Positions 49,049 through 58,638 of a DNA stretch of 64,000 nt are shown in pieces; position 1 is the stretch's first letter; each line of letters begins with the position of its first letter. The translations under genes and the position numbers were made by a program. The notes beneath the pieces were generated by a model. That model was given only the letters and a program-made list of their open reading frames with translations, made no database searches and had not been told where the DNA came from. Location: contig JAGDVO010000002.1 in assembly GCA_023269715.1 (NCBI GenBank), positions 1 to 64,000 of the forward strand. The letters are read 5' to 3'. This DNA comes from Thermosulfidibacter sp. GTDB lineage: Bacteria > Thermosulfidibacterota > Thermosulfidibacteria > Thermosulfidibacterales > Thermosulfidibacteraceae.

Positions 49049-49650
49049 TTCACACCTACCATAACCGAGAAATCTTTAACCTCTATTTCACCTGACCTTA
49101 TATTCACACTCTTTACTTCTTTAAGATGGACACTTGAAATCCAAGATAAGGTTGATAGTCTACGAAGGTATTCAGAGATACTTTCTTCATTTAAGGCTTT
49201 ACCTTCAATAAAGATCTCTTTTTTTTCAATATCAATATCAACTTTTTGTAACCATAATCCAGGTTCTACCAATCTTTTCAAATCATTATTTATCATTTCA
49301 ACCTTTTCTAGTGGTTTTACAAACTCATCCAAAATTTTCTTTTTTCTATTCACATCTTCTATCTTCCTTATCACCTCTGAATACAACTTTAAAACACCTA
49401 CCCTCTTTAACATTTCCTCCTGCTTTTCCCGGTAATCTTTTTCTAGCATAGAAATCTTAAATGAAAGGTACAAATTAAATGCAATAGTTATCACTAATCC
49501 AATAGTTATGCCAACAAAAATCGAAAAATATTTCCTTATCCTTTCCTTTTCTATACCTATTTTCAGCTCAAATTTCCTCTTTTTCTTTGTTTCTTTCCAC
49601 GGTTTCGACAGATCTAACTTTACTACCCTTCTTTCAGTCCCCAAAAACAC
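49045..49650 (-). CDS. pilN: Type IV pilus assembly protein PilN
   Basis: A 201-residue bitopic protein with a short cytoplasmic segment (KLDLSKPWKETKKKRKF), a membrane helix (IFVGITIGLVITIAFNLYLSF) and a periplasmic coiled-coil plus ferredoxin-like domain. PilN normally binds PilM through its N-terminal peptide, which here is basic and lacks the usual INLLP-type motif. The N-terminus overlaps the pilM-like gene by 17 bases. Confidence 0.82.
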   Translation of the reverse strand: MFLGTERRVVKLDLSKPWKETKKKRKFELKIGIEKERIRKYFSIFVGITIGLVITIAFNLYLSFKISMLEKDYREKQEEMLKRVGVLKLYSEVIRKIEDVNRKKKILDEFVKPLEKVEMINNDLKRLVEPGLWLQKVDIDIEKKEIFIEGKALNEESISEYLRRLSTLSWISSVHLKEVKSVNIRSGEIEVKDFSVMVGVK

Positions 49651-50362
49651 CTCCTCTTATAGCCAACAAGTAAGACAAGGGTCTATTTTCATTAAAGACT
49701 GAATTTTTAAATAAATCAATATCTTCAAAAAATTTTGTGTTTCCAAATAGCTTAACAAAGTCTCTTACAAATAAAGAGTTAAGAGAATATTTTGGTAGAT
49801 AAATGCTAACCTCATCATTAAAATGATGTGGTAAAACCTTTTTCATTATGGAGAGAGAAAAGCTATCAGAATCAGCAAACTCCTTTTTAAAGGAAAATAT
49901 TTCTCTTATACCTCCCTCAAAAAAACCAATAAGAATCTCGCTACCAATAGAATCAACTGCTACAGCCTTTTCTTCAATGATGTTAGCACTGACCATAAAG
50001 TTAATCGCAAGAAGAAAAATATACTCCCTTGGAACTACAACAAATCCATCTCCAAATTTTTCTCTTAATTCTTCGATCTTTCCTCTCTTAACCCATCCAA
50101 CAAACGTAGAGTCTCCTACTACCTCAAAGTCTACATTCACCTCATCGATATCAGCAGGAATCCATTTTTCACATTCCAACAAAAATTTTTCTCTCGATTT
50201 AACACTGTTAAAGTCGACTCTCTCTATCAAAAAGCCACCACAATCAGGCCTTGTGAAAACACATGCTTTTATCTCTCCAATAGAATCATCCCACTCTCTG
50301 AACTCCAAAGAATTTTCTTCTCCCAACCAAAAGACACCGTTAAACTCTAGATCGTAGATCAT
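49634..50362 (-). CDS. pilM: Divergent PilM-like protein
   Basis: A 242-residue protein directly before pilN in the place where pilM normally lies. PilM is an actin-fold ATPase-like scaffold of about 350 residues; this one is shorter and only weakly resembles the family (NIIEEKAVAVDSIGSEILIGFFEGGIREIFSF could be the second nucleotide-fold segment). The name rests mainly on position. It could also be a GspL-like protein. It starts two bases after the rpoD stop. Confidence 0.6.
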   Translation of the reverse strand: MIYDLEFNGVFWLGEENSLEFREWDDSIGEIKACVFTRPDCGGFLIERVDFNSVKSREKFLLECEKWIPADIDEVNVDFEVVGDSTFVGWVKRGKIEELREKFGDGFVVVPREYIFLLAINFMVSANIIEEKAVAVDSIGSEILIGFFEGGIREIFSFKKEFADSDSFSLSIMKKVLPHHFNDEVSIYLPKYSLNSLFVRDFVKLFGNTKFFEDIDLFKNSVFNENRPLSYLLAIRGGVFGD

Positions 50363-50364
50363 AC

Positions 50365-52167
50365 CTACACAAACCTTATGTTTTTCAAATCACCTATATC
50401 AGCGTTCTTTAGAACCTCTATATTAACCGGATATCTAAGCTTTTTAAGAGCTTTAGCTTCTATCTGCCTGATTCTCTCTCTTGTAACATTGAAGACCTTG
50501 CCCACCTCCTCAAGGGTATGCTCAGCATCATCCTCTATCCCAAATCTCATCTCTATAACCTTTTTTTCCCTAGAAGATAGCAATTCCAGAGCCTCCAATA
50601 TCTTTTCCCTTAAGGTTTCTAGAACCGCAGCCTCTTCGGGTTTCTCTATCGTATTATCTTCTATAAAATCACCTATCACATTATCCTCATCATCCCCAAC
50701 GGGTAACTCAAGGGAAATAGGTTCTTTAGCTATCTTAAATATCTTCTTAACCTTCTCGATTGGAACATTCGCCCTATAGACTATCTCCTCTGGAGTTGGC
50801 TCCCTACCAAGCTCCTGGTATAGTTTCCTAGCTGTCTTAACAAGTCTATTTATCGTCTCTATCATGTGTACAGGTATTCTGATCGTCCTTGCCTGATCTG
50901 CTATCGCTCTCGTTACAGCCTGTCTTATCCACCACGTGGCGTATGTGGAAAACTTATAGCCTCTCTGATACTCAAACTTATCCACAGCCTTCATCAAACC
51001 TATATTTCCCTCCTGGATTAGATCTAGTAACTGCAATCCCCTGTTGACGTATTTCTTAGCTATACTGACAACGAGTCTCAAATTGGCTTCTGCTAACTTT
51101 TCCTTTGCTTCCCTCTCCTCTTTCATACTGTTTAAAATTTCCACGTGTAAGATCTTAAGATCGGTTATTCTCGTGAGAAATTCCCTTTCTATTTCCTCTA
51201 TCTTCCTTTTTGCCTCCTCAACCTTAGATCTAAGTTCAGAAAGCGTCCTATAATCCAGCTTTGTAACCTTTATCGCTCTTCCGTTCTTCTCATCCTCACT
51301 CAATGATTCTAAAGACTTCAAAAAGTTTATGAAAACATCTATAGGTATACCAAGAGTTTCCTGACATCTTCTAATTTCAGCCTGAGCTTCTTCTGCTCTC
51401 TCTAAAGAAGAATTTATTTTCTCAACCAGATTTTCTATAACTCCTGACGTAAAGCCTATCATCTTAACTATAACCGACATCCTATCATGGATGGCCTCAA
51501 ACTTCTCTAGCTCTTCTTTATCCACTTCCAGACCCTCAAATAGCTTCCTCTTTGTAGAAAAATACTTCTCAGATAGTTCCTTCAGTTCATCTATATACTG
51601 GAAGAACTGATAATAGCCCCTCTTCTTATACTCCTCTCCGTGCTCCTCAAGTATGACAACGTCCTCAATATCGATATCCCCACTTTTAACTCGATTAGCT
51701 ATATTCATAATCTCCTTAACAACTATAGGAACTGTTAGTATCGACCTTATAACCTTCTCCTTTTTCTCCTCTATCTTCTTAGCTAACTCGAGTTCTTCCT
51801 CCTTACTCAAAATCTGTATCCTACCCATCTCATGAAGATACATCTTCACCGGATCGGGACCCTCATAACTCTCATCCATCGGTTCTTCAAAATCCGTAAA
51901 TTCGTCGAGGGAGTAATCGAACTCCCCCGTCTCCTCCTCTATCACATCATCACCTATATCCGGTGAAATTAGAGGAACTACAGAAGGATCTTCAACAACC
52001 TGAATATCCATCTCCTCCATAATTTTCAAAATCTCTTCCATCTGCTTCTTGTCATCACCAATACCTACTATACTCCTTATATCATCGTAAGTTACATAAC
52101 CTTTCTTCTTACCCATAGTTATGAGTTTTCTTAGGTTTATTAATTTTGTGGCTTCCAGGAAGCTCAT
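50365..52167 (-). CDS. rpoD: RNA polymerase sigma-70 (RpoD)
   Basis: The primary sigma factor, 600 residues. Region 1.1 is at the N-terminus ([17 protein letters not shown]), region 1.2 in [20 protein letters not shown], region 2 in [31 protein letters not shown]...[17 protein letters not shown], region 3 in [14 protein letters not shown], and region 4.2 in [25 protein letters not shown] long nonconserved insert lies between 1.2 and 2. The start shares an ATGA overlap with dnaG. TTGACA/TATAAT-type promoters in the window match its expected specificity. Confidence 0.97.
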   Translation of the reverse strand: MSFLEATKLINLRKLITMGKKKGYVTYDDIRSIVGIGDDKKQMEEILKIMEEMDIQVVEDPSVVPLISPDIGDDVIEEETGEFDYSLDEFTDFEEPMDESYEGPDPVKMYLHEMGRIQILSKEEELELAKKIEEKKEKVIRSILTVPIVVKEIMNIANRVKSGDIDIEDVVILEEHGEEYKKRGYYQFFQYIDELKELSEKYFSTKRKLFEGLEVDKEELEKFEAIHDRMSVIVKMIGFTSGVIENLVEKINSSLERAEEAQAEIRRCQETLGIPIDVFINFLKSLESLSEDEKNGRAIKVTKLDYRTLSELRSKVEEAKRKIEEIEREFLTRITDLKILHVEILNSMKEEREAKEKLAEANLRLVVSIAKKYVNRGLQLLDLIQEGNIGLMKAVDKFEYQRGYKFSTYATWWIRQAVTRAIADQARTIRIPVHMIETINRLVKTARKLYQELGREPTPEEIVYRANVPIEKVKKIFKIAKEPISLELPVGDDEDNVIGDFIEDNTIEKPEEAAVLETLREKILEALELLSSREKKVIEMRFGIEDDAEHTLEEVGKVFNVTRERIRQIEAKALKKLRYPVNIEVLKNADIGDLKNIRFV

Positions 52168-53846
52168 TTATTACCCCCTTTTGCCAATTCTTTATAAATT
52201 TTAAAGAGCTCGTGAAATCTCTCATCACTCTTATCCATAAGTTTTAATTCGTTTTTAAGTTTACTCATCCTACTCCTCTTCCACTTCCTCTCAAAGATAG
52301 CTAGAACTTCACTTATATCCATAAACCTCTCTTTACCAAACATCACAGAAAACATCTCTTTTTGCTTATCTTCGGATAATGAGAGCACCACTTTCGTTAC
52401 ATCTTTTTCCCTGACCACTCCAGGTAAAACCTCAGCCACCAGAGGATCCTTAAAATCCACCTCTAAAATTTTATCTCCTAATACCTCTAAAAGACTAGGA
52501 TCATCCACACACCACTTAAGCAAAGCTTTCTCCCAAACTACCCCTCTTCCACTAGCATCATCACTAGATGAGCTCTTCTTGCCCATTCTTCTAGAAAGCT
52601 TACTCTTTCTCTCCTCCAAAGCTAACCTAATATAGGTTTCCTGAATCCCAAGGCGACTTGCAATATAACCTGCAAATTCCTCTACCAAAATAGGATCCTC
52701 TACCTCTTCTAGAAGATCCAAGATCTTTTCCATGATATCCTTTTTAGCAAATACACCACTTTCTACAACAAGATCTATCGGTGTCATAGAATTCACTATA
52801 AGTTCCTCTACCATCTGCGGGCTTTTTCTCACCAGAGTATCGGGATCCTCTTCCTGCGGTAACTTCACTATCTTAGGCTCAATTCCAAGAGCGTATAAAA
52901 TCCTAGAAGCCCTTAAAGAAGCATTTACGCCTGCACTATCACCATCGTACATTATGTAAACGTTCCGAGTTAGAGCTACAAGTTTTTTGGCCTGTTCTTT
53001 AGTTAGACTAGTTCCCAGAGAAGCTACAGTTTCAGTAAAACCCATAGCATGCATAGATATAACATCCATATAACCTTCTACAAGAATAACCCTATCCCTT
53101 TTCCTTATTCCTTCCCTTGCAAGCACCCATCCGAAGAGATACCGCCCCTTTTTGTAAATTAAGGTCTCAGGAGAGTTAAGGTACTTAGGCTCTTCAAGAT
53201 TATCTACAACCCTACCACCAAAGGCAACGACCTGTCCAGAATAGTCCGTAATAGGAATCATTATTCTTCTTTTGAACTTTGGATAAAGCTCTCCATCTTT
53301 CACACCAAACAAACCCGAATCGATCAAATCCCCTTTGTTAAAACCACTTTTTATAAGCATTTCTGAAACTTCGGTACCATCTGGGCAATAACCAAGACCA
53401 AACATCTCCCAATAGTATGCAGATATACCTCTTTCTTTAAGGTACTCTCTAGCTTTCCTACCAACCTCACTTTTTAGAAACCTGGAAAAGATCAACCTTA
53501 GTTCTGCATGAAGATTTTTCAATCTAAGAGCTTTCCCCTCGGTTTCAACTAAATCCCTTTCCTCAAAATCTATTCCTATCCTTGAAGCAAGTACCCTCAG
53601 AGCTTCAAAATAACTCAGATCTTCCATAAGCATGACAAACTTTATAACATCCCCACCCTCACCACAACCGAAACAGTAAAATATCTGCTTATCGGGACTG
53701 ACAGTAAAAGATGGGGTTCTCTCCGCATGAAAAGGGCAGAGAGCAACATAATTACGACCTACTCGCTTTAAAGATAAATACTCACCTACTAACTCGACTA
53801 TATCTAACCGTGACCTTATCTCATCAGCAAGTATGTGCTTTCCCAT
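52164..53846 (-). CDS. dnaG: DNA primase
   Basis: DnaG makes RNA primers for replication. The 560-residue protein has the CHC2 zinc ribbon ([14 protein letters not shown]...[15 protein letters not shown]), the primase core and Toprim domain ([33 protein letters not shown]) and a helical C-terminal DnaB-interaction region. It heads a long operon-like run with rpoD, as in the macromolecular synthesis operon, but without rpsU. The ribosome site is weak (AGGA). Confidence 0.96.
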   Translation of the reverse strand: MGKHILADEIRSRLDIVELVGEYLSLKRVGRNYVALCPFHAERTPSFTVSPDKQIFYCFGCGEGGDVIKFVMLMEDLSYFEALRVLASRIGIDFEERDLVETEGKALRLKNLHAELRLIFSRFLKSEVGRKAREYLKERGISAYYWEMFGLGYCPDGTEVSEMLIKSGFNKGDLIDSGLFGVKDGELYPKFKRRIMIPITDYSGQVVAFGGRVVDNLEEPKYLNSPETLIYKKGRYLFGWVLAREGIRKRDRVILVEGYMDVISMHAMGFTETVASLGTSLTKEQAKKLVALTRNVYIMYDGDSAGVNASLRASRILYALGIEPKIVKLPQEEDPDTLVRKSPQMVEELIVNSMTPIDLVVESGVFAKKDIMEKILDLLEEVEDPILVEEFAGYIASRLGIQETYIRLALEERKSKLSRRMGKKSSSSDDASGRGVVWEKALLKWCVDDPSLLEVLGDKILEVDFKDPLVAEVLPGVVREKDVTKVVLSLSEDKQKEMFSVMFGKERFMDISEVLAIFERKWKRSRMSKLKNELKLMDKSDERFHELFKIYKELAKGGNK

Positions 53847-53906
53847 ATCCTATATTTTTGATATACCCTACTCTAGAAATTACAAGTGGAAAATATCATA
53901 GTAGTA

Positions 53907-53935
53907 TTGCACAACTGTATAGATATGGCTATAAA
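53907..53935 (+). promoter_or_regulatory. Candidate promoter just upstream of the gene at 53952
   Basis: TTGCAC (53907-53912), 17-base spacer and TATAAA (53930-53935). The expected transcription start lies about 10 bases before the ATG, and no ribosome site is present, so the leader would be very short. Confidence 0.45.
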
Positions 53936-53951
53936 CCTCTCGTAGATACAG

Positions 53952-55394
53952 ATGGATAGAATATTCATACTCTATAGGGAAAGTATCCCCCAGTTAAAGA
54001 GGATTGTAGAAAGGATTAAGAAACGTTATCCTACAATAAACACTATAAGTGCCTTTGATAGACCAGATTTAGCAAAAAGGTTTATGAGACACTTTCCTGT
54101 ATTCGTAATAAAGGACAATGATAGATTCCTTACTAAAACCATAACGAATGCCCATAATCTAGATAACCTCGAAAAAATCACCCTATCCGCTATAGAATTT
54201 GTAGAGGAAAAAAGCCCACTAAGGTTTAAGGTCCTCGATGAAACACTCTACTGGGAACTTGTAAAGAACGCTCTCTTCCTCTTCGATCCTATGCACGGCG
54301 GATTCTTTGAAGAAGAGATAAAGACACCGAGGGTAGATGCACTTCTTTCCACATTGTCCATATGGGTAACGGAAAAGGAGATAAGGGCGAGAAAGATCGT
54401 GGAAGATACGGTAAACATCATTCTAAACACACCGGTCTTTGATAGAAACCTCAATCTTATAAATAGTGGTAGCTTTTCCCTAAGTTGGGATATACCAACA
54501 GAAGAGTACCTCTTTGAGGATAACGCTCTCTTTGTCATTCTCCTACTTAACATGGCAAAAAGCATACCGAACAAAAAGTACGAAGAGGTAGCTATAAAAA
54601 TCTTTAAATCAATAAAAGAAAATTTCATAATAGAGGATCTTACGATTCCAGCTATCTACAAGGAAAAAGAAAGGACAAGAAAGGTTGAAAAAACGAATAT
54701 TGGCTTAGTAGCGGTATTTATAAGCCTATGCACACATATATACAGGGTAAGTAGAGATAAAAACCTCATAGAAAAATCTTCAAAGCTTTTAAATAAAATA
54801 TTTAAAAGTAGCGAATATACAAAAAAAGAATTGACTCTCGAAGACTTAGCTAATACTATAGAAGCCACATTGGATCTATACACAGTTACAGGAGATCAAA
54901 GTTTTGTAGAAAAAGCTAAAAAACTCTACAGTGAAACAGAAAATTTATTTTTAGATAAGTCCAATTATCTATTCAATGACACACTGGACAAATCGCTACC
55001 ATTTAGATATGCAATAAAAGAGACCTCAAAACTTGTAAAATCACTGGCAAGAATCGGAACGATAGAAGAGAAAGATATCTATAAAGAAAAGGCAAAAAAA
55101 CTGCTACTTGAAATAGCTAAAATCTCTGTGGATAAGGGAGTAGAAGGACTGGTAGCCACTATACCCATCATACTTGTTCTATTCGGCCCAATTGACATAA
55201 GAATAACTGGAAGCGATGAAAAGCTTGTAGAAACCGCTATAAATTTCATAACACCCATAAGCACGGTAAGTTATAGAAAAGGAACTGAAAACTTTGTTGA
55301 GGTTTGTTTTGCCAACAAATGTTTTGAAAGAGCAAAAACTCCTGAACTACTAAGAGACCAACTTGTTAGCATTTTAATCAGTGGACTTGGCTAG
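53952..55394 (+). CDS. Uncharacterised protein, possibly related to DUF255/YyaL C-terminal six-hairpin domain
   Basis: A 480-residue protein with no signal peptide. Residues 1-85 have thioredoxin-like spacing without a CxxC (FILYRESIPQLKRIVERI...FVIKDNDRF). The rest is helical repeats: LYWELVKNALFLFDPMHGGFFEEEIKTPRVDALLS resembles the DxxxGGF segment of DUF255 (YyaL/SPATA20) proteins, and later helices (LEDLANTIEATLDLYTVTGDQSFVEKAKKLY) fit an alpha/alpha barrel. The usual thioredoxin catalytic cysteines are missing. Function cannot be stated. It is convergent with the radical SAM gene, overlapping by 17 bases. Confidence 0.55.
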   Translation: MDRIFILYRESIPQLKRIVERIKKRYPTINTISAFDRPDLAKRFMRHFPVFVIKDNDRFLTKTITNAHNLDNLEKITLSAIEFVEEKSPLRFKVLDETLYWELVKNALFLFDPMHGGFFEEEIKTPRVDALLSTLSIWVTEKEIRARKIVEDTVNIILNTPVFDRNLNLINSGSFSLSWDIPTEEYLFEDNALFVILLLNMAKSIPNKKYEEVAIKIFKSIKENFIIEDLTIPAIYKEKERTRKVEKTNIGLVAVFISLCTHIYRVSRDKNLIEKSSKLLNKIFKSSEYTKKELTLEDLANTIEATLDLYTVTGDQSFVEKAKKLYSETENLFLDKSNYLFNDTLDKSLPFRYAIKETSKLVKSLARIGTIEEKDIYKEKAKKLLLEIAKISVDKGVEGLVATIPIILVLFGPIDIRITGSDEKLVETAINFITPISTVSYRKGTENFVEVCFANKCFERAKTPELLRDQLVSILISGLG

Positions 55395-56250
55395 AACAAA
55401 ATAGATGGGTACCATCGCAACTTTTAGATAAATAATCAACCTTTAAAGCCTCCCTACAGGTCGCGAGGCTTTTCCCCCTTTTAATTGCTATATCAAAGAA
55501 TGGTTTTAGTACCCTTAACCTCTCCTCCTTTGGAAGATAATAAGCACCGTGAATCCTCTCGCCACCATAATAGAGCTCAATCAACTTCTCAGAGTACTCA
55601 GGAAAAGTTCTGACCAATCTCTTGAGAGAATCTGGTTTAGCCTTGTAGGTGCTTACAACAAAATGATCCGCCAAATCCAAAAGTTCCTCAAAAATATCCA
55701 AAGCTTCCCTCTCATTAACAAAGGGTATTACTGGATCGATCCTGATAACAAGCGGTATACAGTGCTCCCTAAGGGTAATAGCTACTTCCTTCATCTCGTG
55801 ATAGCTAGGAGTAAAGGGCTCTAGCTTTCTCTTAACGCTCTTTGAGGTAATAGTTAGAGAAATCACAACTGGAAGATCCACTAGAATATCTAGATCCCTC
55901 TTTACAAGGGAAGATTTTGTAACGACCATCAGATTTACCTTATCATAAAAGAACTTGACAACTAACTCCAAAAAATTCCTAGTATAAAGAAGATCCCTTT
56001 CAAGGGGTTGATAGGGATCAGAAGAGGTAGAAAGAATGATCGTTATCCTTTCATCTATTTTCCTCAGATCCTCCTCAACCACCCTTAAAAAGTTTCTTTT
56101 AACCCTAGGATTATAAAAATCCTTTATAAAACTACTTGCGTAGCAATAGACACATCCATGACCGCATCCTGTATAAACGTTGAGATTAAACTTAGGAGGG
56201 CAAGAGCAGATCCTCGCCCTCCAGGGATCAAAAGGTCTTATGTACCTCAC
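55378..56250 (-). CDS. Radical SAM protein of the SplB/Rv2578c-like group
   Basis: A 290-residue radical SAM enzyme with the iron-sulfur motif CGHGCVYCYA near residue 29 (C-x3-C-x2-C), followed by STSSDPYQPLE and the half-barrel VISLTITSKSVKRKLEPFTPSYHEMKEVA. This group resembles spore photoproduct lyase-like and Rv2578c-type proteins whose substrates are unknown. It shares a 4-base overlap with the preceding secreted-protein gene and ends at the convergent gene. Confidence 0.85.
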   Translation of the reverse strand: MRYIRPFDPWRARICSCPPKFNLNVYTGCGHGCVYCYASSFIKDFYNPRVKRNFLRVVEEDLRKIDERITIILSTSSDPYQPLERDLLYTRNFLELVVKFFYDKVNLMVVTKSSLVKRDLDILVDLPVVISLTITSKSVKRKLEPFTPSYHEMKEVAITLREHCIPLVIRIDPVIPFVNEREALDIFEELLDLADHFVVSTYKAKPDSLKRLVRTFPEYSEKLIELYYGGERIHGAYYLPKEERLRVLKPFFDIAIKRGKSLATCREALKVDYLSKSCDGTHLFCSSQVH

Positions 56251-56597
56251 AGGTCAAATTTTTCTATATCCTTTTTACCAGATTTCCTTTCTCGAGTCTC
56301 TACCTCTGAACCCGTAGAATTGGATCCCTTCTTGGCTTTTACCTGTGTCTTTTTCTCCTCTTTCAGTTTCTTCTTTTTGCTCTTTGTAGCATTTACAATT
56401 TCCTTGTGTTCCTGAATCCTCTCCTTATCCCTAGCCTCTTCCCTTACAGTACTACCAATACCCTTTTCCGTGCTTCCCTTTTGCTCGTGAGCCTCAACCC
56501 TCACTTTGTCTCCAATTCCAGCACCCTGTGGACCTTTAGCAAAACCTACCCCACTTAGTAAACTGAGCGCCAAAACTGAAGCTATCAATCTTCTCAT
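56247..56597 (-). CDS. Secreted, highly charged low-complexity protein
   Basis: A 116-residue protein with a signal peptide (RRLIASVLALSLLSGVGFAKG). The mature part is dominated by Lys, Glu, Arg, Gly and Ser (REEARDKERIQEHKEI, KSKKKKLKEEKKTQVKAKKG) and is probably disordered. No family is recognised. GAGGAGG precedes the ATG, and a near-consensus promoter is 50 bases upstream. Its stop overlaps the radical SAM start by 4 bases, so the two are coupled. Confidence 0.65.
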   Translation of the reverse strand: MRRLIASVLALSLLSGVGFAKGPQGAGIGDKVRVEAHEQKGSTEKGIGSTVREEARDKERIQEHKEIVNATKSKKKKLKEEKKTQVKAKKGSNSTGSEVETRERKSGKKDIEKFDL

Positions 56598-56644
56598 TCT
56601 TCACCTCCTCGATAGAATTCTCTAAAAAATGAGTATCAGCTAAA

Positions 56645-56673
56645 ATCATAGGACTAGTTTATCAACTTGTCAA
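56645..56673 (-). promoter_or_regulatory. Sigma-70 promoter of the secreted protein-radical SAM pair
   Basis: On the minus strand TTGACA (56673-56668), 17-base spacer and TATGAT (56650-56645). It overlaps the last codons of the helicase gene. Confidence 0.65.
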
Positions 56674-58638
56674 TTCTGTAAACAAACTATATGCCACCAC
56701 TCTTCCCCTCTCCTTCACATAGTTTAAAAGATCCCTGTAAAGGGGATAGGATCTCAAAGTTTCACTATCACCTACAATTATCAGTTTTCGCTTTGCCCTG
56801 GTCAAAGCTACATTCATCCTCCTTTCATCCCTTAGAAAACCTATCTCTTCCTCCGGATTTGACCTTACGAGAGAAAGTACTATTACTTCCTTTTCCCTAC
56901 CCTGGAAACCATCCACCGTTTTTACCTCGATCCCATCCGGCAAAAGTGATCTCACTAGATCCTCTTGATCCTTGTAGGGAGTTATTACCCCCATCCTTTC
57001 CCTAGGAACCCCGAATCTGAGTAGCTCATCAACAACCCTGACTATTAATTTGGCCTCTCCCGGATTGTGCTTAGAAAAACTCGACTTTTTCGTCCTCTCC
57101 TTTAAAGCCCCTTCTGTATCTATAAAAACTATTGGAGTATCATCCGTAATCACATTATCGCCCCTTTTGCCCACTATATCGGATAACCTAATATCTCTGA
57201 CAGAAGGATGGGAAAATATCTGCGAACCGTAAAAAACCCTAGATGGAAACTCCTTTATGACATCGTTCATTCTGTATTGAACCCTTAACATACAGGATAG
57301 ATCACTATAGATACTCATAAACCTTTCAAATAAAGTAAACCTGAGTCTATCATCCTGCGATAGTACAGTAGGTGGTAACTGTTTATGATCGCCAGCAAGT
57401 ATGACCTTTCTGGCTTTAACTATAGAGATTATACACGAGGGTTCGGTTGCCTGAGTAGCTTCATCTATCACAACAAGATCAAAGGTATAATCTTTCAAAT
57501 AGTCACTACCCGCGCCCGAATTGGTAGTACATATAACTTCAGCGGTATCTAGAATTTCTTTTATAATAGATTCTTCTACATTCCTTATCACTTCAGAAAT
57601 CGTATCTATTTCCCTTTTTATTTTTATCCATTCGGCCATAGATTTTATAGTATTCAACTTAAGACCCCGCTTTTTAACGCCCTCCTCAGCAAACCTTACG
57701 ATCTCGTCATCCGATAAACCCCTCCTCTTATGAGGGACGGGTCTTACAAACTCAGACTGTTTTTCCCTTAAAAGGTCCCTTCTTGATCTCAACTTCTCCA
57801 CCTCTTTCCAAGCAGGACGAGTCCTAGCCAGGTTATCCAACGTAACCTCGAAAAGTTTTCTACTTATCCTCGCAGGATGACCTATCCTTACAACCTTCAC
57901 TTCCCTTTCAATTAGCTTCTCCACAATCCCATCTACCGCTATGTTACTATCAGCGGTAACAAGAATTTTGTATCCCAATCTCAAATGTTGTAGGATGACC
58001 TCAACTAGTGTGGTTGTCTTTCCCGTACCGAAAGGACCGTGGATTATGAATAGGTAACTAGCAGAAAGGGCTCTCTTTACCGCTTCTTTTTGAGATTCAT
58101 CTAGACAGGGGTTAAAAAATTTCTCAATCTCTACGTTATACTTTACAACGTCTAAAGGATATCTACCCATTATAATCTCGAGTGGAAAAACACTTTTGGA
58201 GAGATTATCAAGAGCTTCCTTCATTCTTCTGAAGGTGACGTCATTCACAAAGAGGTCGATCCTCCACTTTCCCTTTAGCTTCGGAATTCTGCAGGGGAAA
58301 AGTAAAACAAGGGATTTCTTAGCCTTTTCAAACACTACGCCTTCAATTCCACCTTTCAAAGGATTACCGCCTCTACTTGCAAGTACTACATCACCAACGT
58401 TTATCTCATGTTCACCCATATTTGCCTTACAAAACCTGTAGGCATGGTACTCGGATAGAATTTCACCGATATAATGGGCGGATAATCCTAGTATTGCCCT
58501 CCCTCTTTTCTCCCTTTCTCTCCCTGAAAGTGTAAGGATCTCCTTTTCGTGAAATCCTCTTTCCGCTTGTCTTTCTTTTTCGACAAGTTCCAGGAAGTAA
58601 CTCCTATAATCTTGAGGAGAGTCAAATAAAAGCCTCAT
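56662..58638 (-). CDS. Superfamily 1B DNA/RNA helicase (IGHMBP2/Dna2-like)
   Basis: A 658-residue helicase with no nuclease domain. Walker A is HGPFGTGKTTTLVEVI (about residues 198-206), motif II VIDEATQATEPSCI (about 391), GDHKQLPPTVL (motif III), and motifs V and VI KTVDGFQGREKEVIVLSLVRS and RMNVALTRAKRKLIIVGD. The N-terminus contains an OB-like segment (INVGDVVLASRGGNPLKGG). Such enzymes are found in many thermophiles and archaea and act on stalled forks or nucleic-acid structures. It overlaps the glycosyltransferase stop by 17 bases. Confidence 0.9.
   Translation of the reverse strand: MRLLFDSPQDYRSYFLELVEKERQAERGFHEKEILTLSGREREKRGRAILGLSAHYIGEILSEYHAYRFCKANMGEHEINVGDVVLASRGGNPLKGGIEGVVFEKAKKSLVLLFPCRIPKLKGKWRIDLFVNDVTFRRMKEALDNLSKSVFPLEIIMGRYPLDVVKYNVEIEKFFNPCLDESQKEAVKRALSASYLFIIHGPFGTGKTTTLVEVILQHLRLGYKILVTADSNIAVDGIVEKLIEREVKVVRIGHPARISRKLFEVTLDNLARTRPAWKEVEKLRSRRDLLREKQSEFVRPVPHKRRGLSDDEIVRFAEEGVKKRGLKLNTIKSMAEWIKIKREIDTISEVIRNVEESIIKEILDTAEVICTTNSGAGSDYLKDYTFDLVVIDEATQATEPSCIISIVKARKVILAGDHKQLPPTVLSQDDRLRFTLFERFMSIYSDLSCMLRVQYRMNDVIKEFPSRVFYGSQIFSHPSVRDIRLSDIVGKRGDNVITDDTPIVFIDTEGALKERTKKSSFSKHNPGEAKLIVRVVDELLRFGVPRERMGVITPYKDQEDLVRSLLPDGIEVKTVDGFQGREKEVIVLSLVRSNPEEEIGFLRDERRMNVALTRAKRKLIIVGDSETLRSYPLYRDLLNYVKERGRVVAYSLFTELTS

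Noticed and set aside
49848-50357. Plus-strand frame of 169 residues inside the pilM-like gene
   Set aside because: Although the minus-strand gene is divergent, it fits the pil operon in frame and spacing; the plus frame is Ser- and Pro-rich with no signal or motif.
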